Shown piece after piece: positions 26,455-35,551 of a stretch of 64,000 nt of DNA (positions are counted from its first letter, which is position 1; every line of letters begins with the position of its first letter). The notes beneath the pieces are model-generated. The model did not search any database, was not told the origin of the DNA, and worked only from the letters and a program-made list of their open reading frames with translations. The stretch lies in contig NZ_CP139141.1 in assembly GCF_034059295.1 (NCBI RefSeq), positions 1,037,001 through 1,101,000 of the forward strand, in the 5' to 3' direction. The translations under genes and the position numbers were made by a program. Source of the stretch: Pseudomonas sp. HR96 (lineage in GTDB: Bacteria > Pseudomonadota > Gammaproteobacteria > Pseudomonadales > Pseudomonadaceae).

Positions 26455-27618
26455 TCAACGGCCAGCGGCCATGGCTTTGTCCATCAGCCAGTTCAGCGAG
26501 GGGCCGCGGTCGCTGCTGACGTCCACCGGTTGCCCGGCCAGCGCGGTGGGCAGCGCCTCGTCGGGTTTGATCTGCACGCGGATGTCGGAGGACATGTCGA
26601 GGCTGTTGAGGCTGGTGCTGCTGACGATCAGGCCCTGGCGCAGCTTGTCTTCGCCGGCCACCTGGAAGCTGACGCGAGTGCCGGGGCGCACGTCGGGGAA
26701 CTGGCGGTAGGTGAACCGCGCGTCGACGTTGGCGGTAGCGGTCTTGGGAATCATCTGGAAGATCACCTGGCCCTTGCTGGCGAACTGGCCGTCGGCGACC
26801 AGTTGCTGGCCCACGACGCAATCGCAGGGCGAGGTGAGGGTGCCGGTCATCTGCTTGCCGAACATCTCGGTGATCTTTTCCGGGGTCAGTTGGGCGTCGG
26901 TCAGATGGTCCTTGAGCACGTCGAGCATGCTGGTGTTGAACACCGCCATGGGCGCGCCTTTGGGCGCGTCGCCGTTGACCGCCACCAGCGCCTGCACGGT
27001 GCCGTCGCGCGGCATGGTCACGCCGATGCCCGGCAGGCTGACCAGCCCGGAGGTGGCGTGGCTGACGAAATAGACGTTGTACACCGACTTGAAGACGAAA
27101 CCGAAGGCCGCCAGGCCCACGATGAACACGCCCAGGCTGAAGGTCACCGCGCGCAACCGGCCGAACGCGCTCATGCCGCCGATGGCGCCCTTGCGCCCGC
27201 GCGACTTGGTGAAGTTTTCCCGCTGCAGGGTGCCCAGCACGTCGCCGACGGTGACCAGTTCGCCCGCCATGTGCGAGGTGATCAGCGTGCGCAGGGTGGC
27301 GATCTCCTGCTGGTCGAGGTTCTGGAACTGGCAGCCGGAGCGGCCGTTGGCATCGATCGAGCGCACCTGGAACTCGACCTCCATGCCCAGCCCGAGGCTG
27401 TCGATCATGAACATCAGCCGGCCCTTGTGCACCTCGCCCTGGGCCAGTGGCTGGCGTGCCTGGAAGCTGAAGCCGCCGGCGGAGAGGTCGTCCAGCGGCA
27501 CCTCCTGCAGCTCGCGGTCGGGCCCCAGGTAGCGCAGTTTGGTCGGAATGCGCACCCGCGCGTGCTGGCGCTGGGCTTCGGATTCGTGCACCACATTCAT
27601 GTTCAAGGCTGTGTTCAT
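26455..27618 (-). CDS. alg44: c-di-GMP-binding alginate polymerase subunit Alg44
   Basis: This 387-residue inner-membrane protein has an N-terminal PilZ domain (about 16-120), one membrane helix (about 160-182) and a periplasmic HlyD-like domain. The c-di-GMP residues fall at the same positions as in P. aeruginosa: Arg17 and Arg21 in RQHAR, and Asp44 and Ser46 in DDLSAGG. It must bind c-di-GMP for Alg8 to polymerise alginate. ATG 27618 has AGGGAT upstream and gives exactly the expected residue numbering. Confidence 0.95.
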   Translation of the reverse strand: MNTALNMNVVHESEAQRQHARVRIPTKLRYLGPDRELQEVPLDDLSAGGFSFQARQPLAQGEVHKGRLMFMIDSLGLGMEVEFQVRSIDANGRSGCQFQNLDQQEIATLRTLITSHMAGELVTVGDVLGTLQRENFTKSRGRKGAIGGMSAFGRLRAVTFSLGVFIVGLAAFGFVFKSVYNVYFVSHATSGLVSLPGIGVTMPRDGTVQALVAVNGDAPKGAPMAVFNTSMLDVLKDHLTDAQLTPEKITEMFGKQMTGTLTSPCDCVVGQQLVADGQFASKGQVIFQMIPKTATANVDARFTYRQFPDVRPGTRVSFQVAGEDKLRQGLIVSSTSLNSLDMSSDIRVQIKPDEALPTALAGQPVDVSSDRGPSLNWLMDKAMAAGR

Positions 27619-27655
27619 GGCGAATATCCCTAAAGTGAGCAATACAGGTTGCGGG

Positions 27656-29137
27656 TCAGACCAGCTGGGTCAGCACGGCGACGAAAATGCTGGCGGCCGA
27701 GAAGGTCATGGTCCGCGACGACCAGGTGTTGAACCATTGTTGAAAGCTCGCCAGGTCGCGCTTGAGGGCCGTGGGTTGACGCGTCCAGGACTGGCGGTCG
27801 AGGCGAAAGAACACGTAGATCTTCACCAGGGCGCCGACGATCTGGTTGTAATAGAGAATCAACGGGTAGATCGGGCCCACCGAGTGCCCGGACAACGACA
27901 GCAGCAGCGTCAGGATCAGCCGGGTGATGCCGATCCACAGCAGGTACACCATGAGGTAAGTGATATCGAACTTGAGGCTGGCCAGCAGCGCCACGGTCAG
28001 GCCGAACAGGCTGGTCCACATGGAGATGCGCTGGTCGAGCAGGACCACGCTGGTGAACAGGCCCAGGCGGTTGACCCCCAGGCCCAGGGCCCGCGAGTTC
28101 TGCCGCAGGTTGTTGCCGTACCAGCGAAACATCAGCTTGCGGCTGGCCTTGAGAAAGCTCTTTTCCGGCGGGTGCTCGACAGTGTTGATGGCCGCGTCGG
28201 GCACGTAGAAGGTGTCGTAGCCCAGGCGCATCAGGCTGAACCAGCTGGACTTGTCGTCGCCGGTCAGGAAGCGGAACTTGCCCAGGCGCCAGTGCTGCAG
28301 CGAATCGCTCTCGACGTCGCGGATGAACTCGGGGTTGGTGACCACCTCGGCGCGGAACATCGACATGCGTCCGGTCATGGTCAGCACCCGTCTGGACAGG
28401 GCCATGGAACACATGTTGATGTGCCGCTGGGCGAAGCGCAGCTTGTGCCACTCGCTCATCAGGTAGCCGCCGCGCACCTCGCAGAATTCGTTGGTGGTGA
28501 GGCCGCCGACATTGTCGAACAGCTTGAACCAGGGCACGGTCTTGCGCACGGTGCCGGGCTCGAGCACGGTGTCGCCGTCGATCACCGCCACCACTGCGTC
28601 GCTGTCGGGCAGGTGGCGGGAAATCGCCCGAAAGCCGAAGGCCAGGCCGTCGCGTTTGCCGGTGCCGGCGATGCGCACGAAGTCCAGCTGCACCCGTGCC
28701 GGCGGATTGGCCTTGTGCCAGAGCGCCTTGACCAGCAACTCGTCGGACATTTCCACCAGCGAGCAGACGATGGTGGTAGGGAAGCCACACTCGATCGCCT
28801 CGCGAATCACCGAGCCGTAGACCTGGGCGGTGGTCAGCGCGTCGATGCGAAAGCTGGTGACCATGAGGAACACCTGCGAGGGGTCGGCGGCGCGGCCCAT
28901 GCGCCGCACCTTGCGCCGCAGGTGCGGGTAGACGACGTACAGAAACAGCATGCCGCGCAGGAAATGGGTCAGGCCCATGGAGTAGCGCCAGATGCCGACG
29001 GCGCCGATCAGGAAGATGAAATCCTTGGACTGCGAATCGAACAATGTCGAAGGCAAGGCCAGCGCCAAGGCCATCAACAGGCTCAGATAGAACAACCAGC
29101 CGGCGGCCTGGAGGAGGCCATGTCTTAGCCTGTGCAT
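27656..29137 (-). CDS. alg8: Alginate polymerase glycosyltransferase Alg8
   Basis: This 493-residue inner-membrane family-2 glycosyltransferase has two N-terminal membrane segments, a cytoplasmic catalytic domain (about 85-330) and C-terminal membrane segments. The catalytic aspartates are in AVIDGDTVL and [10 protein letters not shown], with a following [14 protein letters not shown] block. It polymerises GDP-mannuronate into polymannuronate across the inner membrane together with Alg44. A strong intrinsic terminator lies in the 82-bp gap between algD and this gene. Confidence 0.95.
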   Translation of the reverse strand: MHRLRHGLLQAAGWLFYLSLLMALALALPSTLFDSQSKDFIFLIGAVGIWRYSMGLTHFLRGMLFLYVVYPHLRRKVRRMGRAADPSQVFLMVTSFRIDALTTAQVYGSVIREAIECGFPTTIVCSLVEMSDELLVKALWHKANPPARVQLDFVRIAGTGKRDGLAFGFRAISRHLPDSDAVVAVIDGDTVLEPGTVRKTVPWFKLFDNVGGLTTNEFCEVRGGYLMSEWHKLRFAQRHINMCSMALSRRVLTMTGRMSMFRAEVVTNPEFIRDVESDSLQHWRLGKFRFLTGDDKSSWFSLMRLGYDTFYVPDAAINTVEHPPEKSFLKASRKLMFRWYGNNLRQNSRALGLGVNRLGLFTSVVLLDQRISMWTSLFGLTVALLASLKFDITYLMVYLLWIGITRLILTLLLSLSGHSVGPIYPLILYYNQIVGALVKIYVFFRLDRQSWTRQPTALKRDLASFQQWFNTWSSRTMTFSAASIFVAVLTQLV

Positions 29138-29180
29138 GTCATCAATCCGTTGGCAATGGGCGGGTGGCTAGGCAGATCGC

Positions 29181-29210
29181 AAAAAAAGCCCGACGCAGGC
29201 GCCGGGCTTT
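29181..29210 (-). terminator. Intrinsic terminator between algD and alg8
   Basis: On the minus strand an AAAGCCCG / CGGGCTTT stem (29203-29210 and 29185-29192) with a 10-nt loop is followed by an uninterrupted run of seven T (29181-29187). It starts 9 bp past the algD stop. It should end a large share of transcripts after algD unless antitermination or an internal promoter intervenes. Confidence 0.85.
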
Positions 29211-29219
29211 CGGGAGGCA

Positions 29220-30536
29220 TCACCAGCAGATGCCCTCGACTCGCTCCTCGACGTTGCTGCGCCTGGGCATGAAGCCGACCAGGTCGAAGACGAACTTGCC
29301 CGCCGGGACCTCGTTGACCAGGGCGCGGAACTTCTCGTCGCGGTTGCCGAGGATGATCACGTCGGCGTGGCGGATCACCGCCTCGAAGTCCTCGTCCAGC
29401 AGCGACGAGACGTGGGGGATCTTCGACTCGATGTATTCCTTGTTGGCGCCATGCACCCGCGCGTATTGCACGTTGCTGTCGTAGATCTTCAGGTCGAAGC
29501 CCTTGCCGATGAGCATTTCGGCCAGCTCCACCAGCGGGCTTTCACGCAGGTCGTCGGTGCCGGCCTTGAAGCTCAAGCCGAGCAACGCGACCTTGCGCTT
29601 GTCGTGCCCGGAAATGATGTCGAAGGCGTGCTGTACCTGCGATTCGTTGCTGCGCATCAGCGAGTTGAGCAGCGGTGAGTCGACGTCGAGCAGGCCGGCC
29701 CGATAGGTCAGGGCGCGCACATCCTTGGGCAGGCAGGAGCCGCCAAAGGCGAAGCCGGGGCGCATGTAGTACTGCGACAGGTTCAGCGCCTTGTCCTGGC
29801 AGACCACGTCCATCACCTCGCGGCCGTCGACGCCGCAGGCCTTGGCGATGTTGCCGATCTCGTTGGCGAAGGTGACCTTGGTGGCGTGCCAGACGTTGCA
29901 GGTGTACTTGATCATCTCGGCCACGGCGATGTCCTTGCGGATGATCGGCGCGTCGAGCTCTGCGTAGAGGGCCTGGAGGACATCACCGGAGGCGGCGTCG
30001 TATTCGCCGATGACGGTCATGGGCGGGTGGTCGTAGTCCTTGATGGCCGTGCTTTCGCGGAGAAACTCCGGGTTCACCGCCACGCCGAAGTCGACCCCGG
30101 CGCGTTTGCCCGAGCAGTCTTCGAGGATCGGAATGACCACATTCCTAACCGTGCCCGGCAGCACCGTGCTGCGCACCACCACGGTATGGCGGGTGGCCTT
30201 GTCGCGCAGCACGAAGCCGATTTCGCGGCACACCGATTCGATGTAGTCCAGCGCCAGGTCGCCGTTCTTCTTGCTCGGCGTGCCTACGCAGATCATCGAC
30301 AGGTCGGTGGCACGGATCGCCTCGGCGAAATCCGTGGTGCCGCGCAGGTTGCCCTGGCGGATGCCCTGGGCCAGCAATTCGCCGAGCCCCGGCTCGACGA
30401 TGGGCGATTTGCCGTTGTTGATCAGGTCGATCTTGCCTTTTGAAACGTCCACGCCCACCACGTCGTGGCCCCGTGCCGAGAGGCACCCTGCGCACACCGC
30501 TCCGACGTAACCCAAACCGAAGATGCTGATTCGCAT
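29220..30536 (-). CDS. algD: GDP-mannose 6-dehydrogenase AlgD
   Basis: This 438-residue enzyme has an N-terminal NAD domain (MRISIFGLGYVGAV), a central dimerisation helix, and a C-terminal UDP-Glc/GDP-Man dehydrogenase domain. The catalytic Cys is in FAFGGSCLPKDVRAL (about residue 268). It oxidises GDP-mannose to GDP-mannuronic acid, the committed step of alginate synthesis. ATG 30536 is the family start. It is the first gene of the operon and has an unusually long (796 bp) upstream gap. Confidence 0.96.
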   Translation of the reverse strand: MRISIFGLGYVGAVCAGCLSARGHDVVGVDVSKGKIDLINNGKSPIVEPGLGELLAQGIRQGNLRGTTDFAEAIRATDLSMICVGTPSKKNGDLALDYIESVCREIGFVLRDKATRHTVVVRSTVLPGTVRNVVIPILEDCSGKRAGVDFGVAVNPEFLRESTAIKDYDHPPMTVIGEYDAASGDVLQALYAELDAPIIRKDIAVAEMIKYTCNVWHATKVTFANEIGNIAKACGVDGREVMDVVCQDKALNLSQYYMRPGFAFGGSCLPKDVRALTYRAGLLDVDSPLLNSLMRSNESQVQHAFDIISGHDKRKVALLGLSFKAGTDDLRESPLVELAEMLIGKGFDLKIYDSNVQYARVHGANKEYIESKIPHVSSLLDEDFEAVIRHADVIILGNRDEKFRALVNEVPAGKFVFDLVGFMPRRSNVEERVEGICW

Positions 30537-31332
30537 CGCAATCACCTCATGTGTCAGCGCCCCGGCGCAGTTCTTTGCAAGCCGGGCCAGGTTTCAAGTA
30601 ACCAGCCGTTTTGACAGGCACTCGCACGCGGTGACAGAGCAACGGCCACGGGCACGGGTGCAGGCAGTAGTCAGCAGTACGAAACGAGTGCTCGAATAAA
30701 ACGCACTCAATAGGGGCGCTAATAAGCCACAAACTACGGGCGTGCCCTGAGGTGAAGCTGACGCGGCTTAAACTGCAACTACCGAGCCCGTGACTGTTGC
30801 ACTTCTTCTGATGAGTTGTGCACTAAAACAAGTAACGGTGCGCCGGTGTCGATAATCCGGGTCAAGCGGTGTACGGCGTTTTTTCGAAGGGGCTCGCTCT
30901 CTCCTTGGCGGTCGCTGCAGGTCGGGTGGAGCACCTGCGAGTGATCGCCCGCGGCGGGATGCCGTGGGTCGTCCTGAATGCAATGGGGCGCGCGCTGTCT
31001 GTGAACCTTGCGTGTCCGGAACCTGCCGCAAGGGCCGGTCAGCGGCGCTGTGAACGGAATATAGGCGAGTGTCTCGAAGACTGGAAGCGGGTACCTGAAC
31101 AATTTTTTACATGCTGTAACAAGCTTTTTGGTGCAAAAGGCCATCATTTAATAGCGAAAGGCCTTGATCTATACGGGATTTTTGCCGCGATGCTAGCTAA
31201 TGGCTAGCATTGAAAATATTTTGAATCTTTTTTGATACAGCGTCTGACAACTAGGGCGTGGATCGATGTTTGCCGTTTAGTTGGCGCCAAGAAAGCACTT
31301 TGGCGCCGGTTTAAGTCCCTCTAGTCGCCGGT
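30537..31332. promoter_or_regulatory. Long non-coding region upstream of algD
   Basis: Nearly 800 bp without a credible gene separates algD from yaaA. In other Pseudomonas this segment holds the AlgT/AlgU promoter and the far-upstream AlgR, AmrZ and IHF sites. I searched the minus strand for GAACTT with a TCTGA-like -10 at 16-17 bp and found no clean match. The distal part (about 31085-31260) is conspicuously AT-rich and contains an 8-bp-arm dyad at 31190-31210. Small frames in the region look like noise. Confidence 0.6.
31190..31210. promoter_or_regulatory. Perfect dyad ATGCTAGC-N5-GCTAGCAT upstream of algD
   Basis: ATGCTAGC at 31190-31197 and GCTAGCAT at 31203-31210 form a perfect inverted repeat separated by TAATG, inside an AT-rich segment about 650 bp upstream of algD. 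It has the form of an operator, but the binding protein is unknown. It could also be a weak terminator of yaaA. Confidence 0.4.
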
Positions 31333-32112
31333 CTAGTCCAGCGGCTGGTCGCGAAGAAACACTAGTTTGGTGGTGCTGGACTGCTCTTTGCTGAAGTAAT
31401 AGCCGTGCGCGTCGAAACCTTGCAGGCCCTTGATCGACTTGATGCGCTCGGTAATGACGAAGCGGCTCATCATGCCGCGGGCTTTCTTGGCGTAGAAACT
31501 GATGATCTTGTACTGGCCGTTCTTCAAGTCGCGAAAATCGACGTCGATCACCCGGGCGTTCAGCGCCGGGCGCTTGACCGCCGAGAAGTACTCGTTGGAT
31601 GCCAGGTTGAGCAACAGGTCGTCGCCCTGCTCGGCCAGGGCCTGGTTCAACCACTGGCTGATGCGTTCGCCCCAGAAGGCATACAGGTCCTTGCCGCGTG
31701 GGTTGGCCATTTTGGTGCCCATCTCCAGGCGATAGGGTTGCATCAAGTCCAGCGGGCGCAGCAGGCCGTACAGGCCGGAGAGCATGCGCAGGTGCTTTTG
31801 CGCATAGTCCAGCTGCTTCTCGGTGAAGGTTTCGGCCTGCAGGCCGGTGTACACGTCGCCCTTGAAGGCCAGCAAGGCCGGCTTGGCATTGCTTGGGGTA
31901 AAGGGCTGCTGCCAGCTGCCGAAGCGTGCGGCATTGAGGCCGGCCAGCTTGTCGGAGAGGTGCATCAGCTCGCCTATCTGCTGAGGGCTGAGCTCGCGCA
32001 GTTGCTCGATCAGCACCTGGGAGTCGTCCAGGTATTGCGGCTGGGTGTGGCGGGCGGTGGTCGGCGGGGTCTCGAAATCGAGGGTCTTGGCGGGCGAAAT
32101 CACCATCAGCAT
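31333..32112 (-). CDS. yaaA: Peroxide stress protein YaaA
   Basis: This 259-residue DUF328/YaaA family protein begins [17 protein letters not shown] and has [15 protein letters not shown] and [19 protein letters not shown]. YaaA limits free iron and DNA damage during hydrogen peroxide stress. ATG 32112 is preferred to one two codons upstream because AGGAG lies at ideal spacing from it. Its position next to algD is as in other Pseudomonas. Confidence 0.9.
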   Translation of the reverse strand: MLMVISPAKTLDFETPPTTARHTQPQYLDDSQVLIEQLRELSPQQIGELMHLSDKLAGLNAARFGSWQQPFTPSNAKPALLAFKGDVYTGLQAETFTEKQLDYAQKHLRMLSGLYGLLRPLDLMQPYRLEMGTKMANPRGKDLYAFWGERISQWLNQALAEQGDDLLLNLASNEYFSAVKRPALNARVIDVDFRDLKNGQYKIISFYAKKARGMMSRFVITERIKSIKGLQGFDAHGYYFSKEQSSTTKLVFLRDQPLD

Positions 32113-32217
32113 GCGCATGTCTCCTTTGATCGTCGGGCGATTTTAGGGGCGCGCGGGAGTCATAACCAGCTATAAGGTCGATTAGACTGCGGCCAATGCC
32201 CATTTGGAGAACTGCTC

Positions 32218-33351
32218 TTGCGCTCTGTCACCCCGTTGTTGAGCGGCCTGGCTTTTGCGCTGGCCAGCCTTGGCGCCCTCGCGGCGCCCCAGCCGGTGGC
32301 GGTCATCGATCGCACCACCTGGCCGGAAAAGATCGACTCGCCCGTGGCTTTCGACGTCGCTTCACGCGCCGAGGTCCTGAGCTTCGCCCATGCCCTGAGT
32401 GCCAGCGAAGGGCTGAGCGAGGCACAGCTGGCCGAGCGCCTGGACCTGCGCAATATCAACATGGCAGCCATCAACGACCTGCGCGGGCAGCTGTGGGCGC
32501 GCCTGTGGAAAAGTTTCGATCAGGCCCAGCAGAGCTGCGAGCAGGACGCCTCGTTCTGCTTCGCCATCGACAGCCAGGCTGACCTGCAGCAGCAGGCTGC
32601 CGGCTATCAGGTCGACAAGGATTCGTTCTATATCGGCTGGGCCCCGGCCGGCATGGCGTTCGATGAGGCCTACCTCAACGAGCTGCTGCACGCCGCCGCG
32701 CTGTTCCCGCAGATCAGCAGCGAAGTGCTGCGTTTCACAGAGGCCGAGCGCAATGGCGACGAGCTCAACGACCGAGTCTTTCTGCTGACCTTCGACGGCG
32801 GCCCGACCCCGACCCAGGGCCGTACCGACTGGCTGACCGACTACCTGCGCCGGCAGAAGATGAGTGCGACCTTCTTCGTGCTCGGCAGCAGCTTTGCCAA
32901 CCGTCGCGACAAGCCCGGCGGCGATGACCTTCCGGCGCTGTACCAGGACCAGTGCGTGGGCGTGCAGGGATGGGAGTACCGTTCGCACAGCCAGTGGCGT
33001 GACTGGCAGGATTCGATCCGTCGCAGCGTCAGCCTGGTCCAGGGCGAGCTGCCGGATGACTACGTGCCGCTGTTCCGCCCGCCCTATGGCCAGCGGCGCA
33101 GCGACGCGCAGGCGTTCTTCAGCGCGCAGAACCTGCAGGTGGCGCTGTGGGATATCGATTCGCAGGATGCGACAGGGCGCCTGACCGCCGAGCAGTCGGC
33201 GCAGCGGGTGTTGACCCTGATGCTGTTGTGGCGGCGTGGCGTGGTGGTGTTTCACGACACCCAGGACAAGGCCCAGACCGCAGTGCCCTGGCTCTTGACG
33301 CAGACCGCGCAGAGCGGGATTGGCTGGCAGCCTTGCAGGCAGTTTCAATAA
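32218..33351 (+). CDS. Polysaccharide deacetylase family protein with degenerate metal site
   Basis: This 377-residue secreted protein has a signal peptide ending LGALAA and a C-terminal NodB domain (about 185-370). Of the five NodB motifs, motif 1 reads TFDGGPT instead of TFDDGP and motif 2 reads HSQWR instead of H(S/T)xxH, so two of three metal ligands are replaced. Motif 3 (RPPYGQR), motif 4 (DIDSQD) and motif 5 (VVFHDT) are kept. It may be a non-canonical hydrolase or a binding protein. The start is TTG 32218 with GGAG upstream, divergent from yaaA. Confidence 0.78.
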   Translation: MRSVTPLLSGLAFALASLGALAAPQPVAVIDRTTWPEKIDSPVAFDVASRAEVLSFAHALSASEGLSEAQLAERLDLRNINMAAINDLRGQLWARLWKSFDQAQQSCEQDASFCFAIDSQADLQQQAAGYQVDKDSFYIGWAPAGMAFDEAYLNELLHAAALFPQISSEVLRFTEAERNGDELNDRVFLLTFDGGPTPTQGRTDWLTDYLRRQKMSATFFVLGSSFANRRDKPGGDDLPALYQDQCVGVQGWEYRSHSQWRDWQDSIRRSVSLVQGELPDDYVPLFRPPYGQRRSDAQAFFSAQNLQVALWDIDSQDATGRLTAEQSAQRVLTLMLLWRRGVVVFHDTQDKAQTAVPWLLTQTAQSGIGWQPCRQFQ

Positions 33352-33358
33352 TCAGATC

Positions 33359-33496
33359 AAACCGGCCTGCGGCCTCTCGGGGGCACAGTTCAGACCGTGG
33401 GAGGGGGCGAAGCCCCCGATCTTTTGATTGCTCGAGGGCTGAAAATCAAACCGGCCTGCGGCCTCTCGGGGGCTTTGCCCCCTCCCACGGTCTGAA
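33359..33496. repeat. REP cluster, two inverted copies (GGCCTGCGGCCTCTCGGGGGC family)
   Basis: AAACCGGCCTGCGGCCTCTC occurs at 33359 and again at 33449, and GTGGGAGGGGGCGAAGCCCCC (as two half-sites) is inverted as the run ending CCCCCTCCCACGGTCTGA at 33495. The same 45-bp element recurs at 37769-37812 and 46331-46376. The cluster lies in the 450-bp gap between the deacetylase and phoH, the remainder of which (33500-33801) shows nothing gene-like. Confidence 0.75.
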
Positions 33497-33801
33497 TAGC
33501 AAATCTAAACAACAAAAAACCGACAGGCCAACAGCCCAGGTGGACTTCCGACTGTAACGGCGTGCGTCCCCTTCGCCAAGCGCTATTCGTCATACAGAAA
33601 AATAAACAATAAAGTGCTTTTTTCTTGCAGCCATTTTGCGGTATCAAGAAGTCAGACCGCCGAACCCTGCAACACAGGTGGCGTCATGCTCCTGTAGTCG
33701 ATGGGTTTCAAGCCTGCGCACCTTGGCGGGTAACGGCGGCACTTCGCGGCGCATCACCGTTCAGGTATTGCGTTGACTGGCTCCCACAAAGGTGACCGTG
33801 T

Positions 33802-35196
33802 ATGGATGATCAAGGACGCAACATTTCCTCCAACCAGCCAATCCTTTATGTACTCGACACCAACGTTCTGATTCACGACCCCAACGCGCTGCTGAACTTC
33901 GAAGAACACCACGTCGCCATCCCCATGACCGTCCTCGAGGAACTGGACAAGCTCAAAGCCGGTAAACATTCAGTCGCCGCCGAGTGCCGCCAGGCCATCC
34001 GGCTGATCGACAACACCCTGGGCGACGCCACGCCGGCCAATGTCGAACTGGGCGTGCCCATTCAACGTGGCAAGGGCGAACCCAAGGGTTTCCTCTCCAT
34101 CCTGATGGACAAGCGCGCAGAGCCAGCCAGCCTTCTGCCCAACCATCTGAACGACAACATCATCATCAACCAGTTGATCGACCTGCACACCCGCAGCCCG
34201 CACATCAACGTCGTACTCGTCACCAAAGACATCAACATGCGCCTCAAGGCGCGCGCCTGCGGCATCGAAGCCGAGGACTACAGCACCGACCAGCTGGTGG
34301 ACGACGTCTCCCTGTTGTCGCGGGGCTACCACAATGTCACCGGCTCCTTCTGGGACCGCGTGGCCAAGGTGGAAACGCGTCAGGACCACGGCCGTACCTG
34401 GCATCGGGTGCAGCTGGCCGAGAAGTTGCCGGCCGCGCACATCAACGAATTCATCATCGACGAACAGGGTTTCGTCGGCTGGATCAAGGCGGTCAAAGAC
34501 GACGAGCTGATGCTGCTCGACCTGCATCAGGAGCCGTTGCTGCATCAGGAAGCCTGGGGCCTCAAGCCGCGGGACATTTACCAGGGTCTCGCGCTGTTCG
34601 CGCTGATGGACCCGGACATCCACCTGGTCAACCTGTCCGGCGCCGCCGGCTCGGGCAAAACCATTCTGGCCCTGGCGGCGGCCATCGAACAGACCATGGT
34701 CACCAAGCGTTACCGGCGCATCATCGCCACCCGCAGCGTGCAGGGCCTGGACCAGGAAATCGGCTTTCTGCCCGGCACCGAAGCGGAAAAGATGGAGCCT
34801 TGGCTGGGCGCCATCACCGACAACCTCGAAGCCCTGCACATGGACGACGAGAACACCCACGGCAGCGTCGACTACATCCTCAGCAAGGTGCCGCTGCAAT
34901 TCAAATCGCTCAACTATATCCGCGGCCGCAGCTTCCAGCAGAGCCTGATATTGATCGACGAATGCCAGAACCTGACCCCGCACCAGATGAAAACCATCAT
35001 CACCCGTGCCGGCTCCGGCTCAAAGGTCATCTGCCTGGGTAACCTGGCGCAGATCGACACCCCTTACCTGTCGGCCACCAGCTCGGGGCTGACCTACCTG
35101 ACGGAGCGCTTCAAGGATTTCCCCAACGGCGTGCACATCACCCTGCAGGGCGTGCCACGCTCGATCCTCGCTGAATATGCGGAGTCGCATCTCTAG
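33802..35196 (+). CDS. PhoH family protein with N-terminal PIN domain
   Basis: This 464-residue protein has an N-terminal PIN/PilT RNase domain (about 15-150; YVLDTNVLIHDP, and the acidic TKDINMRLKA) fused to a PhoH ATPase (about 245-464) with Walker A GAAGSGKT and Walker B LILIDECQN. PIN-PhoH proteins act as RNA helicase/RNases. ATG 33802 has AAAGGTG upstream. It is a single gene followed by a hairpin. Confidence 0.9.
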   Translation: MDDQGRNISSNQPILYVLDTNVLIHDPNALLNFEEHHVAIPMTVLEELDKLKAGKHSVAAECRQAIRLIDNTLGDATPANVELGVPIQRGKGEPKGFLSILMDKRAEPASLLPNHLNDNIIINQLIDLHTRSPHINVVLVTKDINMRLKARACGIEAEDYSTDQLVDDVSLLSRGYHNVTGSFWDRVAKVETRQDHGRTWHRVQLAEKLPAAHINEFIIDEQGFVGWIKAVKDDELMLLDLHQEPLLHQEAWGLKPRDIYQGLALFALMDPDIHLVNLSGAAGSGKTILALAAAIEQTMVTKRYRRIIATRSVQGLDQEIGFLPGTEAEKMEPWLGAITDNLEALHMDDENTHGSVDYILSKVPLQFKSLNYIRGRSFQQSLILIDECQNLTPHQMKTIITRAGSGSKVICLGNLAQIDTPYLSATSSGLTYLTERFKDFPNGVHITLQGVPRSILAEYAESHL

Positions 35197-35202
35197 CAAC
35201 CC

Positions 35203-35232
35203 AAAAGCCCCTCTTTCAAAGAAAGAGGGGCT
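35203..35232. terminator. Terminator hairpin between phoH and the small I78-like gene
   Basis: A perfect 12-bp stem AGCCCCTCTTTC / GAAAGAGGGGCT (35206-35217 and 35221-35232) with a 3-nt loop lies between convergent genes. Four A precede it, giving a T4 tail on the minus strand. It probably serves both phoH and the downstream minus-strand gene. Confidence 0.75.
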
Positions 35233-35248
35233 ACCCGCACGTCAGTCA

Positions 35249-35449
35249 TCAGCCGCAGATCACGGCTACCACCGTCTCGGCGGCGTCGGTCACCACATAG
35301 GTGGTATTGGCCTTGATGCTGCGCACGCTTCCGACCGTCAGGACATCGATTTGCTGCCCAGCCACGATGCGTTCCAGCTCGCGACTGCGGGCGGCGGTGT
35401 AGGGCTTGCCAACGATGCTTTTCGATTTTTCGGCGATTTCTACGGACAT
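35249..35449 (-). CDS. Small protein, possibly peptidase inhibitor I78-like
   Basis: This 66-residue protein starts MSVEIAEKSKSIVGKPYTAA and ends VVTDAAETVVAVICG. The GxPY motif, the middle VLTVGSVRSIKA strand and a terminal xCG resemble the I78 peptidase-inhibitor domain, but it lacks the first cysteine and a signal peptide, so the match is weak. AGGAGG precedes the ATG at ideal distance, so the gene is real. It is convergent with phoH and downstream of glutaminase on the same strand. Confidence 0.65.
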   Translation of the reverse strand: MSVEIAEKSKSIVGKPYTAARSRELERIVAGQQIDVLTVGSVRSIKANTTYVVTDAAETVVAVICG

Positions 35450-35551
35450 GGATGCCTCCTGGCTTCACATAGCAGCGAAAGTGCTGCCCAGGCACCTTAG
35501 GGTGTCAGCTCCTGCTGTTTGCCATACTTAAATGTCGCGGCGCATCGCGCC

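Noticed and set aside
31049..31058. CCGTTCACA on the minus strand as an AlgR site upstream of algD
   Set aside because: It matches only the first six bases of the CCGTTCGTC-type consensus, so chance cannot be excluded.
30779..31207. Small frames upstream of algD on both strands
   Set aside because: No ribosome sites or family patterns were seen, and the region is expected to be regulatory.
33500..33801. Possible small gene between the REP cluster and phoH
   Set aside because: No frame with a ribosome site or recognisable protein was found.
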